NCBI GenBank assembly: GCA_914767715.1 | Contig: OU612066.1 | Coordinates: forward strand, 11,103,001-11,167,000 | Direction of reading: 5' to 3' | Source: Membranipora membranacea | Lineage: Eukaryota; Bryozoa; Gymnolaemata; Cheilostomatida; Membraniporidae | Length of the DNA: 64,000 nt | Translations under genes and position numbers: made by a program | The notes under the pieces: model-generated | Seen by the model: the letters and a program-made list of their open reading frames with translations, nothing else | Database searches by the model: none | What the model was told of the DNA's origin: nothing | Shown here: positions 22,710 to 34,547 of the stretch, piece by piece | Layout: every line of letters begins with the position of its first letter | Position numbering within the stretch: the stretch's first letter is position 1

Positions 22710-24690
22710 TACTGCCTCACACTGTCAAATTGACAAAGTAGATATTTCCATCAACGTCTAAATTTCATATTTTTTTGACGTAGCCTGCAATTACTTTGTT
22801 CCAGATTTGATGTGCAAATTTATTTCTAGTTGTGTAAGCAGTTGAATTAAATATTTTGATTTATTTTTAATGAGGCCTACATTCTGGATAGGATTACATC
22901 ATCATTGCTGTATGATAATGATATTGATGTGAATAAGGAATGCCATTAGTTGGGCCTGAATCGTCAATCTCAATCTCAATTTTCTTCTTTTTTTGACAGA
23001 GACTGTACTGCCATAGTGTGTTTTTAGTTTTGATAACACAGTTTATTGACTGACATCTTTTGATTAAATATGATTTAGGCCTATATTCTGATCAGTATCA
23101 CTTCCACACACATACATAAAGAAATACAAACTTATTGGGACTCAGCCAGACCCAGATTTCTGCACCAGATTGGAATTTGTCTATCGTAATTGGTTGAATT
23201 GAACCTTATAACATACAAATCCTTGGTGAAGAGATTTTTATGATTGATTTTGAGTCTGTGATTACAAAATCAGATGTTCTCAGTCAGAAGACAGGAATTT
23301 TCTAGGGAGATATGATCGATCTGAAAATATGCATCATCAAATTTCTATATGGAAATGAGAACAAACCATAGCCTGTATCAACCTAACTAGTAGGCATCAC
23401 CTGTCATCAGAGAATGCCAGACAGGAAAGATACAAAGTTTATGTGGGAAATGCAGCAACAATATAATAGGGTCACTACTCAGCCTGAATAACGGACACTT
23501 GAAAGCTTACATTATGTCAAAGGTCACAAGCAGTCTTTAAATTGTCTGACATCACAGTAAGAGAAGACAACGTAGTGATGTGAATGTACTGTAAACCAAA
23601 AAGCATCCTCAATACCTTGCTTGTTTGTATGGAGCACTTTCCAGCGATCTACTCCTACACAGAGGTATGCCTCCATTGCGGACTTGTTCTTTATCGGCCC
23701 TACGGTTGTGTCTAAGAGATATTCCTACCGTAATCCACAATTACCTACAACATATTGACCAACCTCGATAGCAGAACTGAATTACAAGGCAATACAATAT
23801 CAACCTCGCAATTCAATATGACAGTTGCAGCACATAAATTACTCACCACTGCTAGGATGATTTGGAAGACAGCTTGTAAAGTAAACTATACAATCTTCTA
23901 TATTTTTTATTATTTCAATAAATTTTGAAGCTTTGTCTAACAAATTAAGGCAAGATAACATTCCTCAGTTGGTAGGTCTGAAGATACACAGGGCCATTGA
24001 TTATCATTTGTCAGTTGACTGCTTAGGGCTTTGAACCTGCAGACTTTGTGCATATTGCAGACTCTACAACCTCTTGCACCCTAATTTATGACCTAGAGAT
24101 ATGTAAAAAATAGGTTACTGTCAACAAAAAGGGCTGATGATGTAGAATTGAAAGTTGCTGGCATCCAGAGATTTAGTGGTTGCCAGAAGAAACCACAATG
24201 TACCACATCCTTGTTTCCTTATAATAATACTAAATTAAATCAAACCATTCATCATCTTATAAATTGCGATAGGTATCCCATGTTATAGTTTATTGGGTGG
24301 TGTCAGGATTTGACGCTCATTATAGGGTGCTCGGAACAGATGATAACATGAATTTGAAATGTTTGATGAATGCTATCATTGAAGCAGATCACTTTTTTTT
24401 TGCTCTAGCAGCAAAGGAAATTAAAATAGCAACAAAATGAGCATGATCACTAGGTGACTTGTGCTGACCCATGTTATAGGACAAATGGGTTGATTGGGAA
24501 TATAATTTGATTTTTATTATTATGCATATTTTCATAAATATATCATCCAAATAAAGAGGAAAAATAATATTCCAGCTTCCAATTTTGAATATTACATAAA
24601 TAAAATATTTAGGGTATTATGGTCAGATGATCCTCCATATCTGTCCTTCCAGGTTACAATTAATTCAATCTCGCATAGTCGAATGGTGAT
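22710..24690. other. Between peptide copies 1 and 2
   Basis: Apart from the relic exon at 23847-23897 I see no gene. The sequence is AT-rich with no long tandem repeat. It may hold decayed downstream exons of the relic. Confidence 0.45.
23847..23897 (-). pseudogene. Relic of a fourth signal-peptide exon
   Basis: Fifty-one bases ending AGCAGTG before a GTGAGT donor align over most positions with exon 1 of the 25441 gene. The reading FTLQAVFQIILAVV parallels FTLLAICLTISAVV. The ATG is lost. A short segment around GTTGGTCAATATGTTG near 23745-23765 resembles the start of exon 3 of the other copies. This looks like a dead family member. Confidence 0.5.
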
Positions 24691-24695
24691 ATAAC

Positions 24696-25441
24696 TTGTT
24701 GTCTGTTCTTCACCCTCCGAACACTGTCCAACTGCAGCACATATCGGTACAGGAGACAAAAACCCAGTTTATATGTGCAATAAATTAAACATAGTTGAAT
24801 CTGAGTTCTAAAACACGTGGAAGATTTTTTGGTAAGTTAAATTCCCTTGCAAATTTCACTCAACATGAGCATACGATGGGGATCGCTCAGTGAACGTTTC
24901 GCTGTTGCAAGCAAAGTGGTATATTACAACCAATGTCCACCACATAGAAATGGTCCAATCATTCGAACATTTTGATGGATGCAAAAGGAACAAATTTAGA
25001 TGGTACTTACTCTTTACAAGTTGTCCGTTGGAAAGAAAGACCTGGAAATAAAGGTAAAAAAAAAATTCTAAAAGTAATTGTGCACACACTTGATTTAACG
25101 CTAACAATGCCCCACTCAAACATTAAAATAATATACCAAAGATACCCAATATTCACAATATGAAAATCATCACATGTATCAGACACAATTCACCATATCA
25201 TAACAATAAAGACAACTGTACAGTGTTGAAAATTTCCATCCTACTGTTGTCAAGTATGTTGAAACTACGGAGAAGCCGTTGTAGAACATGGGTGCCAATC
25301 AAAAACACCTGTCCTCATGTAAACATAGTCCCATATCCCTACTCCCCTGTGCCAACAACAAAGATAACAAGACAGTTCTTAAATACTCACCACTGCAGAG
25401 ATAGTGAGGCAGATAGCTAGCAGGGTAAATATAAAATTCAT
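24696..25441 (-). CDS. Small secreted peptide, copy 2
   Basis: Exon 1 (25391-25441) encodes MNFIFTLLAICLTISAV and ends at a GTGAGT donor. Exon 2 (25011-25041) encodes VFLSNGQLVK between a TTTCCAG acceptor and GTAAGT donor. Exon 3 begins after CTGCAG at 24731 and reads IGQCSEGEEQTT, closely parallel to IGQCQENL in copy 1. The position of the donor of exon 3 in copy 3 is here AAGTTA, which is poor. The C-terminal exon is therefore unclear: the frame could read through to a stop near 24595 or the gene may be damaged. A TATA-like box lies 54 bp upstream of the ATG. Secretion is inferred; no known family recognised. Confidence 0.55.
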
Positions 25442-25494
25442 GTTGCGTTACTTCTTGTGCTGAAAGTTACAATGCTGAATATGCATGGCAGTTA

Positions 25495-25503
25495 GCTTTT
25501 ATA
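25495..25503 (-). promoter_or_regulatory. TATA box of secreted-peptide copy 2
   Basis: The minus strand reads TATAAAAGC 54 bp before the ATG. The following bases (TAAC, then GCATAT and CATTGTAAC) are shared with the same region of copy 3 (29359-29368). Confidence 0.6.
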
Positions 25504-25734
25504 ACAGCAAGCAAACAGTTTCCGACCAAAAAGGAGGTCTCTCACTCAAATCATTATGAGCTCTAGGTCTAGGTGTTCATAAAATCATTAGCTTCTGTTT
25601 ATATACATATTAATAAAGAAGGACGTCAGTGACTCCCAATTGTCATTATTTACAGCTATATCTATCGTTCAAAAATAGTCATACAATCATTTGATTCTGT
25701 TCATATAAATGATATTAACTGATATTGTCCTAAT

Positions 25735-25948
25735 TTCTTGCATTGTGTTGAGGCTAAATAATCTCTAAGCCTTTGTTTCTCTGAGTAAATGACAGGTAGG
25801 AGAGGTATACACCCGAGGGTGCTGGGGGCTGGAACAATCAACAATGAAAGCTCCCCCAGTGGGGCTCGAACCCACAACTCCTGCGGCACTAATCGCCTGG
25901 CAGTGAATAGCAAGCGCACTAACCGATTGCGCCATCTCACCATCCCCA
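25735..25948 (-). mobile_element. tRNA-derived SINE
   Basis: The minus strand starts GGTGAGATGGCGCAATCGG (A box TGGCGCAATCGG) and continues to a B box GGTTCGAGCCC at 25863-25873. A non-tRNA body (CCCTCGGGTGTATACC, CAGAGAAACAAAGG) follows. The A-to-B spacing is larger than in a normal tRNA, so it is a SINE head and not a tRNA gene. Confidence 0.75.
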
Positions 25949-25949
25949 A

Positions 25950-28300
25950 AAAAGAATGGGTCGATGGCGCTAATTAGATAGCCTGCTATTCACTACTCGG
26001 AGTTGCGTTCTCTCATCCCACAGCACATTCCAATCCACCATTGCCACCCTATGAAACACAGCGTAAGTGTTAGGGTTATTAGCCTTACATGGCCCATTGC
26101 TGGTAAATGACAGGTAAAGGAACTAGAGTTCATCAAACACTAGATAATAATGGATGTTTTTGTCAGAGATTAATTATGGCATGATTTAGTAAGACCAAGG
26201 CTTATATTTAGGAGTTTAGCCTTGCTTACTGCTTATTCATGAATCCCCATTCTGGTTGTGTTGAGGTAAAAGATCATTTTTGGAAGAGTGGATTTGTGTT
26301 GCTGGTATAATCTGACCATCAAAAGCTAAATTTTCTTATTTGTATAATTATTTATGCCAGATCTTTTACCTCGCAAATTATATATACATGTCGTAAGTAT
26401 TTTGTTCTACTAGACAAAATCCACAATAAACTTGGAAGAATAGAAAAAAATACAGTGGGTATTATTGTTGGTATCAACTGAGGTGTCTTTCAATTGAAAC
26501 CAACACTTTTGAAGTTGACATGCTATACTAAAATCGATAGAAATTTGGGAATACATAAAGATTGATAGGCTATCAATGCACAAAAAATGCTGCAACACTG
26601 AACTAGCACCAAGCCGTGGAGAAAAACTTGAGCAGCAGTGTATTTTTGTAAATCAAAACTTTAATACAAATTCACCTGAGAATGCTAGTGCCTGGTCAAT
26701 CTGTCAGTAATAATCCATAATAAAACAAGTATTTTCGTGATGAAAATCGATTTGCAGTGAATACTAAACATGTTAACCAATTGGACCAGTGTACCAAATT
26801 ACTGGCTTGCACAACATGCTGATTATCATTCTAAGTAAATTTTTACTCCAGGGCGCCACTGTGAATGATTTGAGCAACTTAGGCTTATTGGGTCCTCCAG
26901 AGTGGTGCTGTCTCACAAACTGTACTTCATCCCAAGAGGACAGGCTCATTGCAAATTGGATATCATGAATATTGTCAAAATATTAATGGTTCTAACTATG
27001 ATAATGCCTGTGTTGTTATTATGACTATGCTTGTCAATACAGGCTACACCCATACCTGCTGCAAAAAGTGACTGGGAATTGGAGGAGTTAAAACAAGAGG
27101 GGTTGAGGTGAGAGGGTTTGTGTTCAAGGCAACTGAAACTTGGAAGCAGGTCTTTTGCCCATGTCCGTCATCCACCACCCAGCACCTATAGCCTTCTGAA
27201 AAACTCATTCAACTGTCCACCTCACGCAACAGCTCTCAATTGCCAATCAAACTATTCAAAAATGAAGAGTGTAGTGCCCACTTCCCTGAAATTTTGTGGT
27301 ATTTTTTTGTATCCCTGTGGTCGTCTAGTTATATTATAATTTAACAGTTCCTTGATGCAATGGAACAGCTAAGACAACAAATCTTAGTATCTCCTGAGTG
27401 TGATTTTCTGACAACTAATAATGTCTTGATAGTGTTCTAATTTAATCTTGTCAGACATTGCAAAGTGTTGTTAATTTCCATTTGATTCATTACCAGAAGT
27501 CTTAAGGCGGCCAGTCACAATGTTACTAAGTAGCATAGTAACTGTCCTACTCATTTGGGCATCAATTTAGCTTTATAAACTCTCTGATACCTAGTATATC
27601 CTCTCCCCATTATATCGTGGTTTTATTGTCACTTTTAAATTCCTTCAAAGTTTGGCTCGGCCAATTTTGCCTTTATCTTACTGCCTGATATCAAAATTTT
27701 GCTGCAGTACAGCCATTTTTCATAGGATTCTTGTCAAGTTAGGTTAATAGGTCAAAGAGAGAATAGGTAATGCAATGCTATGATTCTGGACACATCTCTT
27801 CGATATCTGATAGTGATGTTTCTATTTTCTTAGCAGCAGGCTTCATTGAGATTACAAAATTGAGAGTGATTCCTAATGATATGTGACAAAGATTGATGGA
27901 ACTCTATGGTATTCAGATTGCATTTTTCTAGCCAGTGTTTACCTTTCGGGTTATGTCTGACACTTCTCACTTGTTACATACTGATTAGTTTTCGATATGA
28001 AATTTATTATAGAAAATCTTTAACACCGTTTGAACTAAATAATTAAGAGGGTTTGTCACAAGGAGCAATCGATGTAGACAGGCAAATAAGATGACAAGCT
28101 TTACAATTGCATTTTACGTTTCAATCAAACTGCTAAATGGGAAAATAAAAAGGAACCAAACCTCATTTTAGGAAGTTTTTATTGTATTAACAATGGTCCT
28201 CCAATCTTAATACTGCGTTAAGTGATTCAATCAATTCATAGCTTGAAAACTTTAGGATCTTTGTTAATCTGCTTCTGTTTGATTTTGTCTTTCCAGGCTT
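25950..28300. other. Between peptide copies 2 and 3, no gene seen
   Basis: No exon with family resemblance on either strand. Short frames, such as the plus-strand frame at 27118-27339, look random in composition. Confidence 0.45.
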
Positions 28301-29304
28301 TTAGATACAGGATGGACATCCAGGGCATGTCCGGCCCCCACTTTCGAACTCGCTGCAAAATAAGTGACGTTCTATAATTTTGTTGATATTGCTCACATTT
28401 CCGATTGAATTGACATGACATTTAAATTTAAAAAGCTGAACAAAAATTTGCACCAGATACTTACTTCAGCTAGATGTGAGGTCCATTTATATTGCTCTTA
28501 AGAAACCCTTTCATTATAATTATAGTAAGTGATAATTTGTATGGACAACAAAACACCTCAGGTATGAAAAAGGTTTTGACAAACTGTTTCGAAAAATGCT
28601 GCTTGTGTTGACAACCCTGTATGGTTTCTTATTTTCACAACCACTTTTCAGGCCTTTATTTTGCACCAGCCTTTCATCTTGTGATTTCAAACACATATCC
28701 AAGCTCATTTGATATTGTCAGATGATGAATTACCTTGTAGTTGGCTTCTCTCCTTTCTTACAATCTCGAGTCTGAGCACATGATGGTTTTGGACACAGAT
28801 TGACTAAGAAACATGAAAGAGTATGAGATTATTAAGTAGCAATAAAACAGTATGGTGAAACCACATTCAGAAGATCACATATGCATGCCAGTGAGCGTAG
28901 CATTGGTATAAAAGAAGTGAATTTGTTTTTAAAAGTCGAAATGTAGCTGGTAATTCCCTGAGAAGAAATGTTTTTGAGGCACACACTGTATCACAATGGA
29001 TAACAGTCAAGAGGAGGAGGAGGAGGAGGGTTTTGCGATGTCATCATTTTAGTAAAATGTTAGGTTTGAAAGAACTTACCTGATAGTCCATAGGATGTAA
29101 ATGCCTGGTAAAAAAATTGAGGATGATCATCATTCATCATCATGACAGCACAAGCTAATAACTTTGATCAAAGTGAATGACCGTCAACAAGTATGCAACA
29201 AATGAGGAAATTACATAGTATGACTTCTCAGTTATGAAATATGAAACACTTACCACAGTTGAAATAATGAGGAACACGGCTAGCAAAGTAATCTGACAAT
29301 TCAT
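28301..29304 (-). CDS. Small secreted cysteine-containing peptide, copy 3 (best preserved)
   Basis: Four exons fit exactly: 29254-29304 (51 nt), 29080-29104 (25 nt), 28734-28803 (70 nt) and 28301-28352 (52 nt, stop TAA), giving 65 codons with phases 0, 1 and 2 preserved. Exon 1 encodes MNCQITLLAVFLIISTV, a signal peptide. Exon 2 encodes AFTSYGLS, probably spanning the cleavage site. Exon 3 holds three Cys (NLCPKPSCAQTRDCKKGEK) and exon 4 three more (GGRTCPGCPSCI). The six mature Cys and the C-P-x-C-P-x-C ending recall antistasin-like inhibitors, but spacing is not a clean match and I do not assign it. Two small paralogues lie downstream on the same strand. A TATA-like box lies about 55 bp upstream of the ATG. 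Confidence 0.72.
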
Positions 29305-29358
29305 TTTGTTTTGCCTCTAGTGTTCAGGGTAACAATGAAGGATATGCAACAATGGTAA

Positions 29359-29368
29359 GCTTTTATAT
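29359..29368 (-). promoter_or_regulatory. TATA box of secreted-peptide copy 3
   Basis: The minus strand reads ATATAAAAGC about 55 bp before the ATG. Downstream spacing and words (TTAC, GCATAT, CATTGTTAC) match the promoter of copy 2. Confidence 0.6.
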
Positions 29369-29410
29369 GAGTTGGCAACCAACTATAAATAGTTTGCAGG
29401 ACTGTAATTT

Positions 29411-29458
29411 GGATGACATCACAGAGTAAGGATATATCCTTACTCTGTGATGACATCC
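29411..29458. repeat. 48 bp near-perfect palindrome upstream of copy 3
   Basis: The arms GATGACATCACAGAGTAAGG and CCTTACTCTGTGATGACATC pair around a TATATA-like centre with one mismatch. It lies about 45 bp beyond the TATA box, on the promoter side of the gene. It may be a regulatory cruciform or simply a small foldback repeat. Confidence 0.7.
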
Positions 29459-29459
29459 T

Positions 29460-31120
29460 CATTTTGCAAGTGTCAACGCTGATTAATAAATAATACTTGA
29501 CTGGTTGAGAAAACTGCAACCCCACAGTTATCAAACAATGAAGTTTAGTGTAGCCGCTGATCAATCCATTCATGTCCAATATGCAGCACATGGCTAGGTT
29601 AAATCAAGTGTAGTTCCAGTTATTTATGTTATGATGATTCACCACTAATTGAGGAAGACAATAAATGGCAGTTTGACGGTATTAATTATGATTTTATCAA
29701 AATAACATTCATCATAAATTGTGAGTGTGTCACTGGTATCAGACAGTGCGTGGCTTCTCTTTATTTCTATAATAATATTTTTTGTCAGGAGCGGATGCAA
29801 TCTAGAAATCTTTGTTCTATGATTGACACCAGAAATTAAATAGATATGCCAGTTAACTGAAACCATTGTCATTGGCATGGATTATACGCTACCCGGAGCT
29901 TCGTCAAGGAAATAGTTTCCTGGTAATATAAAGCTTGTATGACTTCGTGACTTTGGATCGATTTCTATCTAGCAGGTCTTTGTGGATAAAAGCTCCACTA
30001 TGTTATACCAATGAGTCCGCGGGAAAGATATTTTAGGCAATGTTGAAGCGTTAATTGTTTTTTTATGTCAAATGATTATTCCGATGGGTTTATATTATCC
30101 CATCTCAGAACATTAGTTCAACTCAACAATGAGTTAAACTTTTCAGAGTTGAAAAGTCAATCCAGGATCCACCTGGTGGACATATTCGAAGCTACAATTA
30201 GCTATAACCACAGAATTACACTCTTCTCATAGAATGGAAATATAAGCATAACCCTATCCAATTAAAACACTCATAGTTCAGCAGCCACCAACATCTAAGA
30301 TTCAGTTTAATAATTTCTGTTTGGATGTACAATTTGATGGTGTAGGGCACATAAGCAGGCCTAGGAGTGTTCAAAAGCACCAAGTTCTTGGCTCATTATT
30401 AATATCCTCCATGTTCACAATGACATCCCTGTTTTGCTTCAATTCTAAGAATAACTTTATCACGGATATTTTTCTATTTCCTTTTTGAAGGGCACTCACA
30501 TTATGTCATTAATGTGGCATTTGTCTACAATGTAGCTGTCTACATGACCGCCTAAGAAGTTGGGTAAGATAATTTCTGATCAGGATAAAATTTAATATTG
30601 TTCCTTTGAGATTTAGTTTTGCACAAATGACTGCTTAAAAATCTTTACCTTCTTAGATGTTTTTTATCAGATTATCGATGCCACCTATTTACACAACTCA
30701 CTTTCAGTTCTAGGTTCTGCCTTGAAAATATTTTACATGAGATCACAATGACCAAACTGTTGCATAGAACAAATGTGACAGCCATCACCTATCACGTACC
30801 AGGTTGTCACAAAGAACCATCTGGCTGTGACTGGGAATGCCATAATAATAGTACTTCCCTATTTCACTTCTAGTGGCAGAAATAAGTACATTCAAATAAA
30901 CATTAATAACAATAAACAATGAATAACTAATGGACTGTATCCTGGTGTGTGTGATTGTGCTTTGCCGTTTCTGTAGCTTTTGTAGGTGATCTGCCAGCTC
31001 ACGAGTTTGAGACTGGCAATGCGGGAGGTGGTGACTACCCCTGTCATTGAGGCAGACATTCAGACTGCTTCACGAAGCCTAGTCAGCTCTTTTTAGACCC
31101 ACCATATAATTCCTTACAAC
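29460..31120. other. Intergenic, no gene seen
   Basis: No coding exon, RNA gene or tandem repeat that I can support. The minus-strand frame at 29645-29878 has no recognisable features. Confidence 0.45.
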
Positions 31121-31129
31121 AACGAATCT

Positions 31130-34110
31130 CCCTGATCAATAAAACGTCAAACCCACAAGAAGGAGTGTACCCAGATAAAATGAAAGTAGGTAGTGTCAAA
31201 TCATGTAAGTTTGCTAAGTATGGTGACTGGTACCTCAATCCGGAAGCTTGTCAGTATTGGGCTGCCCAGCGCCTAGGCGAATTTGCTTTTCAATTTGATC
31301 GAAGGGTTTTAAAGCATATTATTTCCCTAAAAAATTGTCGAAAGAAGCTGTACAGCAACAACTGGACAACATGGGAGTAGAAAGGAGAGGTGATGAATGT
31401 GTAGGGCCACTCAAAGACTACTCTGAAAGGTAACAACTCTTCAATTGTATCATATAAGGGCATTAAAACAGGTGGAAGCCTCAGGTCACTGGCATCATTA
31501 ATCAGCAACATCAGTATAGGCAAGTTATATAAAAGATGCTGTAACAACTTTGCCTACTAATGATGGTTTTATTCATCTGAGGCCTTGAATCAAATAATGT
31601 TATTTTGCTAGGTGTGCGAAGACTACCAGCCCTTTGCTCACAGGGGCATTCACTAGAGGAGCTTGGACTTGAATTGTATGAAGTGGTGCACAGTGATCCG
31701 CTGCATGACTTCAAAAACATTATTCAAAACATATTTGAGGAGCTACCACATCAAATCCAGAATTTGGAGCTGAAGTCAAAAGTTTCAGAGTTTTGTAAGT
31801 CATGTATCGGTGAACGGAGCAATATCAGAGGAACAGATGCTAGGCAATACCTGGTGAATCTCGCTCTGCTTTTGGAGAATATGATTTATCAGAGAGATAG
31901 GTAAGGAGAGAATGATGAGTCATTGGCTAATTGCTCGCCATAGGCCTAGTTTAAATTATCCAGGCTCATACCTGATATGATGATCACAATCAATTTATCC
32001 TAATTATAGAATCTACCTAAATAAATAGTTTTAAAATTTAGGGTCTGAAGTTATGAAGCTAGATTATTAAACTGCTACAATAATTTTTATGAACACAGAA
32101 AATTCGCAATGACCACTTGCTGGATCGCTAGCAGCGCTGCAGGGTACGGGACAGGCATAATGCATTTGGGTATAAGGCTATTATTCCACAGAAATTAATC
32201 AGCTAAGTTCAAATTGGTTCTATTGGGTCTTAGTGATAGTTTCAATCATCCCAGAGTACTTCATCTTATTGTGACATTGTTTATATGCTATTTTTAGGCA
32301 GATAAGGAAAGTCTCAATAATGATCAGGGCGGAAAAAAACGGCCCGAGGCCCAAAACGGCCCATCTTGGTATTTAAGTTCTCCAAGTCCCAAAACCTCTA
32401 AAAAATGCGTTAAGTCAACGAACTTAAGTTTAAGGGAAAAACTTAAGCTTTTGGGAAAAAACTTAAGTTGCCAAACTTTTCGAAAAAACAGACCATCTTG
32501 GTTTTTGTGTTCTCCAAGTCCCAAAACCTTTAAAAAATGTTTTAAGTCAACGAACTTAAGTTTTTGTGAAAACCTCTAAATAATGAGTTAAGTCAACGGA
32601 CTTAAGTTTCAGGGAAAGAACTTAAGATACTTAATAGTACCAATTCTCTAGGCTCTAGGCAAATTGATTGTCTTGCTAACAATGGGGTAATCTTTGATTT
32701 GCTATACACAATCCATTTTCCGAAATTCAATGTCAATTGTTACGCTAGTTTTGATCAGATTCTACTTTGACTAGGAGAACTCAAAAATCATACTTGGTCG
32801 TTTTTTTGGAAAAACATTTAAAACAAAGTTTTTCCTCTAAACACTTTGTTTGTTGACTTTACTCGTTTTTGAGAGGTTTTGGGACTTGAAGAACTCAAAA
32901 ACCGAGATGGGCCATTGTTTTGAAAAATTTGAAAACTAGAGTTGTTTTCACAAAAACTTAAGTTCGTTGACTTAACTCATTTTTTAGAGGTTTTGGGACT
33001 TGGAGAACTCAAAAACAAAGATGGGCTGTTTTTTTGAAAAGTTTGAAAACTTAAGTTTTGTCCCAAAAACTTAAGTTTTTTCCCTAAAACTTAAGTTCAT
33101 TGACTTAACTCATTTTTTAGAGGTTTTGGGACTTGGAGAACAAAAAAACCAAGATGGGCCGTTTTTTCGAAAAATTTGAAAACTCAAGTTTTTTCCCAAA
33201 AAATTAAGTTTTTTCCCTAAAACTTAAGTTCATTGACTTAACTCATTTTTTAGAGGTTTTGGGACTTGGAGAACAAAAAAACCAAGATGGGCCGTTTTTT
33301 TGAAAAATTTGAAAACTAGAGTTTTTTTCACAAAAACTTAAGTTCGTTGACTTAACTCATTTTTTAGAGGTTTTGGGCCTTGGAGAACATATAACACATG
33401 CTGGGACGGTTTGGGCCGCGGGCCGTTTTGGGACCGAACCATCAGGGCTCTGACTGAGCTCCAGAGACTTGCCTATCAGACCCAGGAAGATCGGACCTGC
33501 AGAGATGCCTAACGGTTCCACCTCAATGCTCTAGTGTTTTCGGTACTCTATACAGAACTATTTGCCTCCCCAAAAACATTTTCATCTTCACCACTATCAT
33601 GACACAATAAAATGCTTTGCAAAGAAAGCAAGGCAAAGAAATCTGAGAAGAATATGATATTGAGCATCAACGTGTAACCTGTTTCACCTCAAGTTAAGCA
33701 GTTGTAAAAGGCTGCTTTGTTAATCTGCTAATATTTGTATTTTTGAAGGCAAATGTCAGACACAAGTAACAAACGCGCTCCGAATGTAACTGAAAATATA
33801 ATAGAGAGGACTCACTTTAACACTGAACACAGTATATCAAGAGCCAGCAAAGAATTATATTTATTTCCCAGACTGCAACCCTAGCTACGCTGAGACATAT
33901 TGCTGATTTTATTCTACCTGGACCTGGTCACTGGTATGACGTTGAAGAGGACGGGACATTGATTTTCTTTGATGGGCCTGAGGATGACGTGTCCATCAAC
34001 GAATCTCAGCTGTATCATTTCTGGATTGTCAGACATGAACTAGTATATTGTTCATCTTTTCCAATTTTTTATAATGAAACCAATCACCATAGCCAGGAAC
34101 AAATTTAATC
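31130..34110 (+). pseudogene. Decayed mobile-element-like gene of unknown family
   Basis: Pieces in order: WYLNPEACQYWAAQRLGEF (31220-31290); then, one frame away, AYYFPKKLSKEAVQQQLDNM and DECVGPLKDYSER (31312-31430, donor GTAACA); an exon at about 31610-31902 (SLEELGLELYEVVHSDPLHD, then NIFEELPHQI and RGTDARQYLVNLALLLENM); an exon from 32298 that continues in phase (RQIRKVSIMIRALTELQRLA) but is split by an inserted element; after an in-frame TAA, RFHLNALVFSVLYTELFASP; then SDTSNKRAPNVTENIIE (33755-33850); and LRHIADFILPGPGHWYDVEE (33885-33960). I have seen this order of blocks in large unnamed animal proteins associated with transposons, but cannot name the family. The stop, frameshift and insertion show it is dead. 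Confidence 0.5.
32331..33440. mobile_element. Foldback element, 1.1 kb, inserted in an exon, 8 bp TSD
   Basis: ATCAGGGC flanks both sides (32323-32330 and 33441-33448). The ends are imperfect inverted repeats containing CGGCCCGAGGCCCAAAACGG and CGGCCCGCGGCCCAAACCG. The inside is almost entirely two opposed arrays of one unit of about 114-133 bp, about two units on the left and four on the right. The unit contains ACTTAAGTTCGTTGACTTAA, GAGGTTTTGGGACTTGGAGA and AGATGGGCCGTTTTTTTG. Excision of the element with one target copy restores an open exon frame. The 8 bp duplication fits hAT-type integration, though foldback elements of other kinds also give about 8-9 bp. Confidence 0.82.
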
Positions 34111-34120
34111 CAATTGCCTG

Positions 34121-34191
34121 CATTCCTGTTACTCCCTTCCACTGGTCACTCCGCGGCGTGACCAGTGGATTGGGAGCGACTCGGAATGCAG
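34121..34191. repeat. Short hairpin, about 70 bp
   Basis: CCACTGGTCAC and GTGACCAGTGG face each other around CCGCGG, with further pairing outside (GCATTCC and GGAATGC). It is probably a tiny foldback repeat. Confidence 0.65.
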
Positions 34192-34547
34192 AAAAATGGG
34201 CCCAACTTGGTCTAACCATAGCCTCACAATAACACTACCGCTCATATCACACTAAATTAGGTCATCTAGCATATTCCTTTTCTCTTGAAGGGACACAACT
34301 GTATGAAAACTGGAATCAGCTATCAAGGAAGCCTGGCGGAAATGTTTGAATAGCACACATAGACTAAACATAGACCTCATAACAGATTTAACACCAGCAA
34401 CTGGTAGGTATATGGATTTTTGATATGGTAATGATAATGTTTGAGTATGGCATGAGTATGTCATCCTAATCCCTCTATATAGAATAGTTTGGCCAGGTTG
34501 AGTAGTTTTCCAATATTGTTTATTTTGGCCTGTTTTTCGTTCCACAG

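Noticed and set aside
25861-25947. Possible tRNA gene (A and B boxes present)
   Set aside because: Box spacing is too long and no acceptor stem closes; a SINE-type tail follows.
28301-29304. Naming the peptide as antistasin or as a toxin
   Set aside because: Cys count and ending are suggestive only; spacing does not match well enough and there is no functional evidence.
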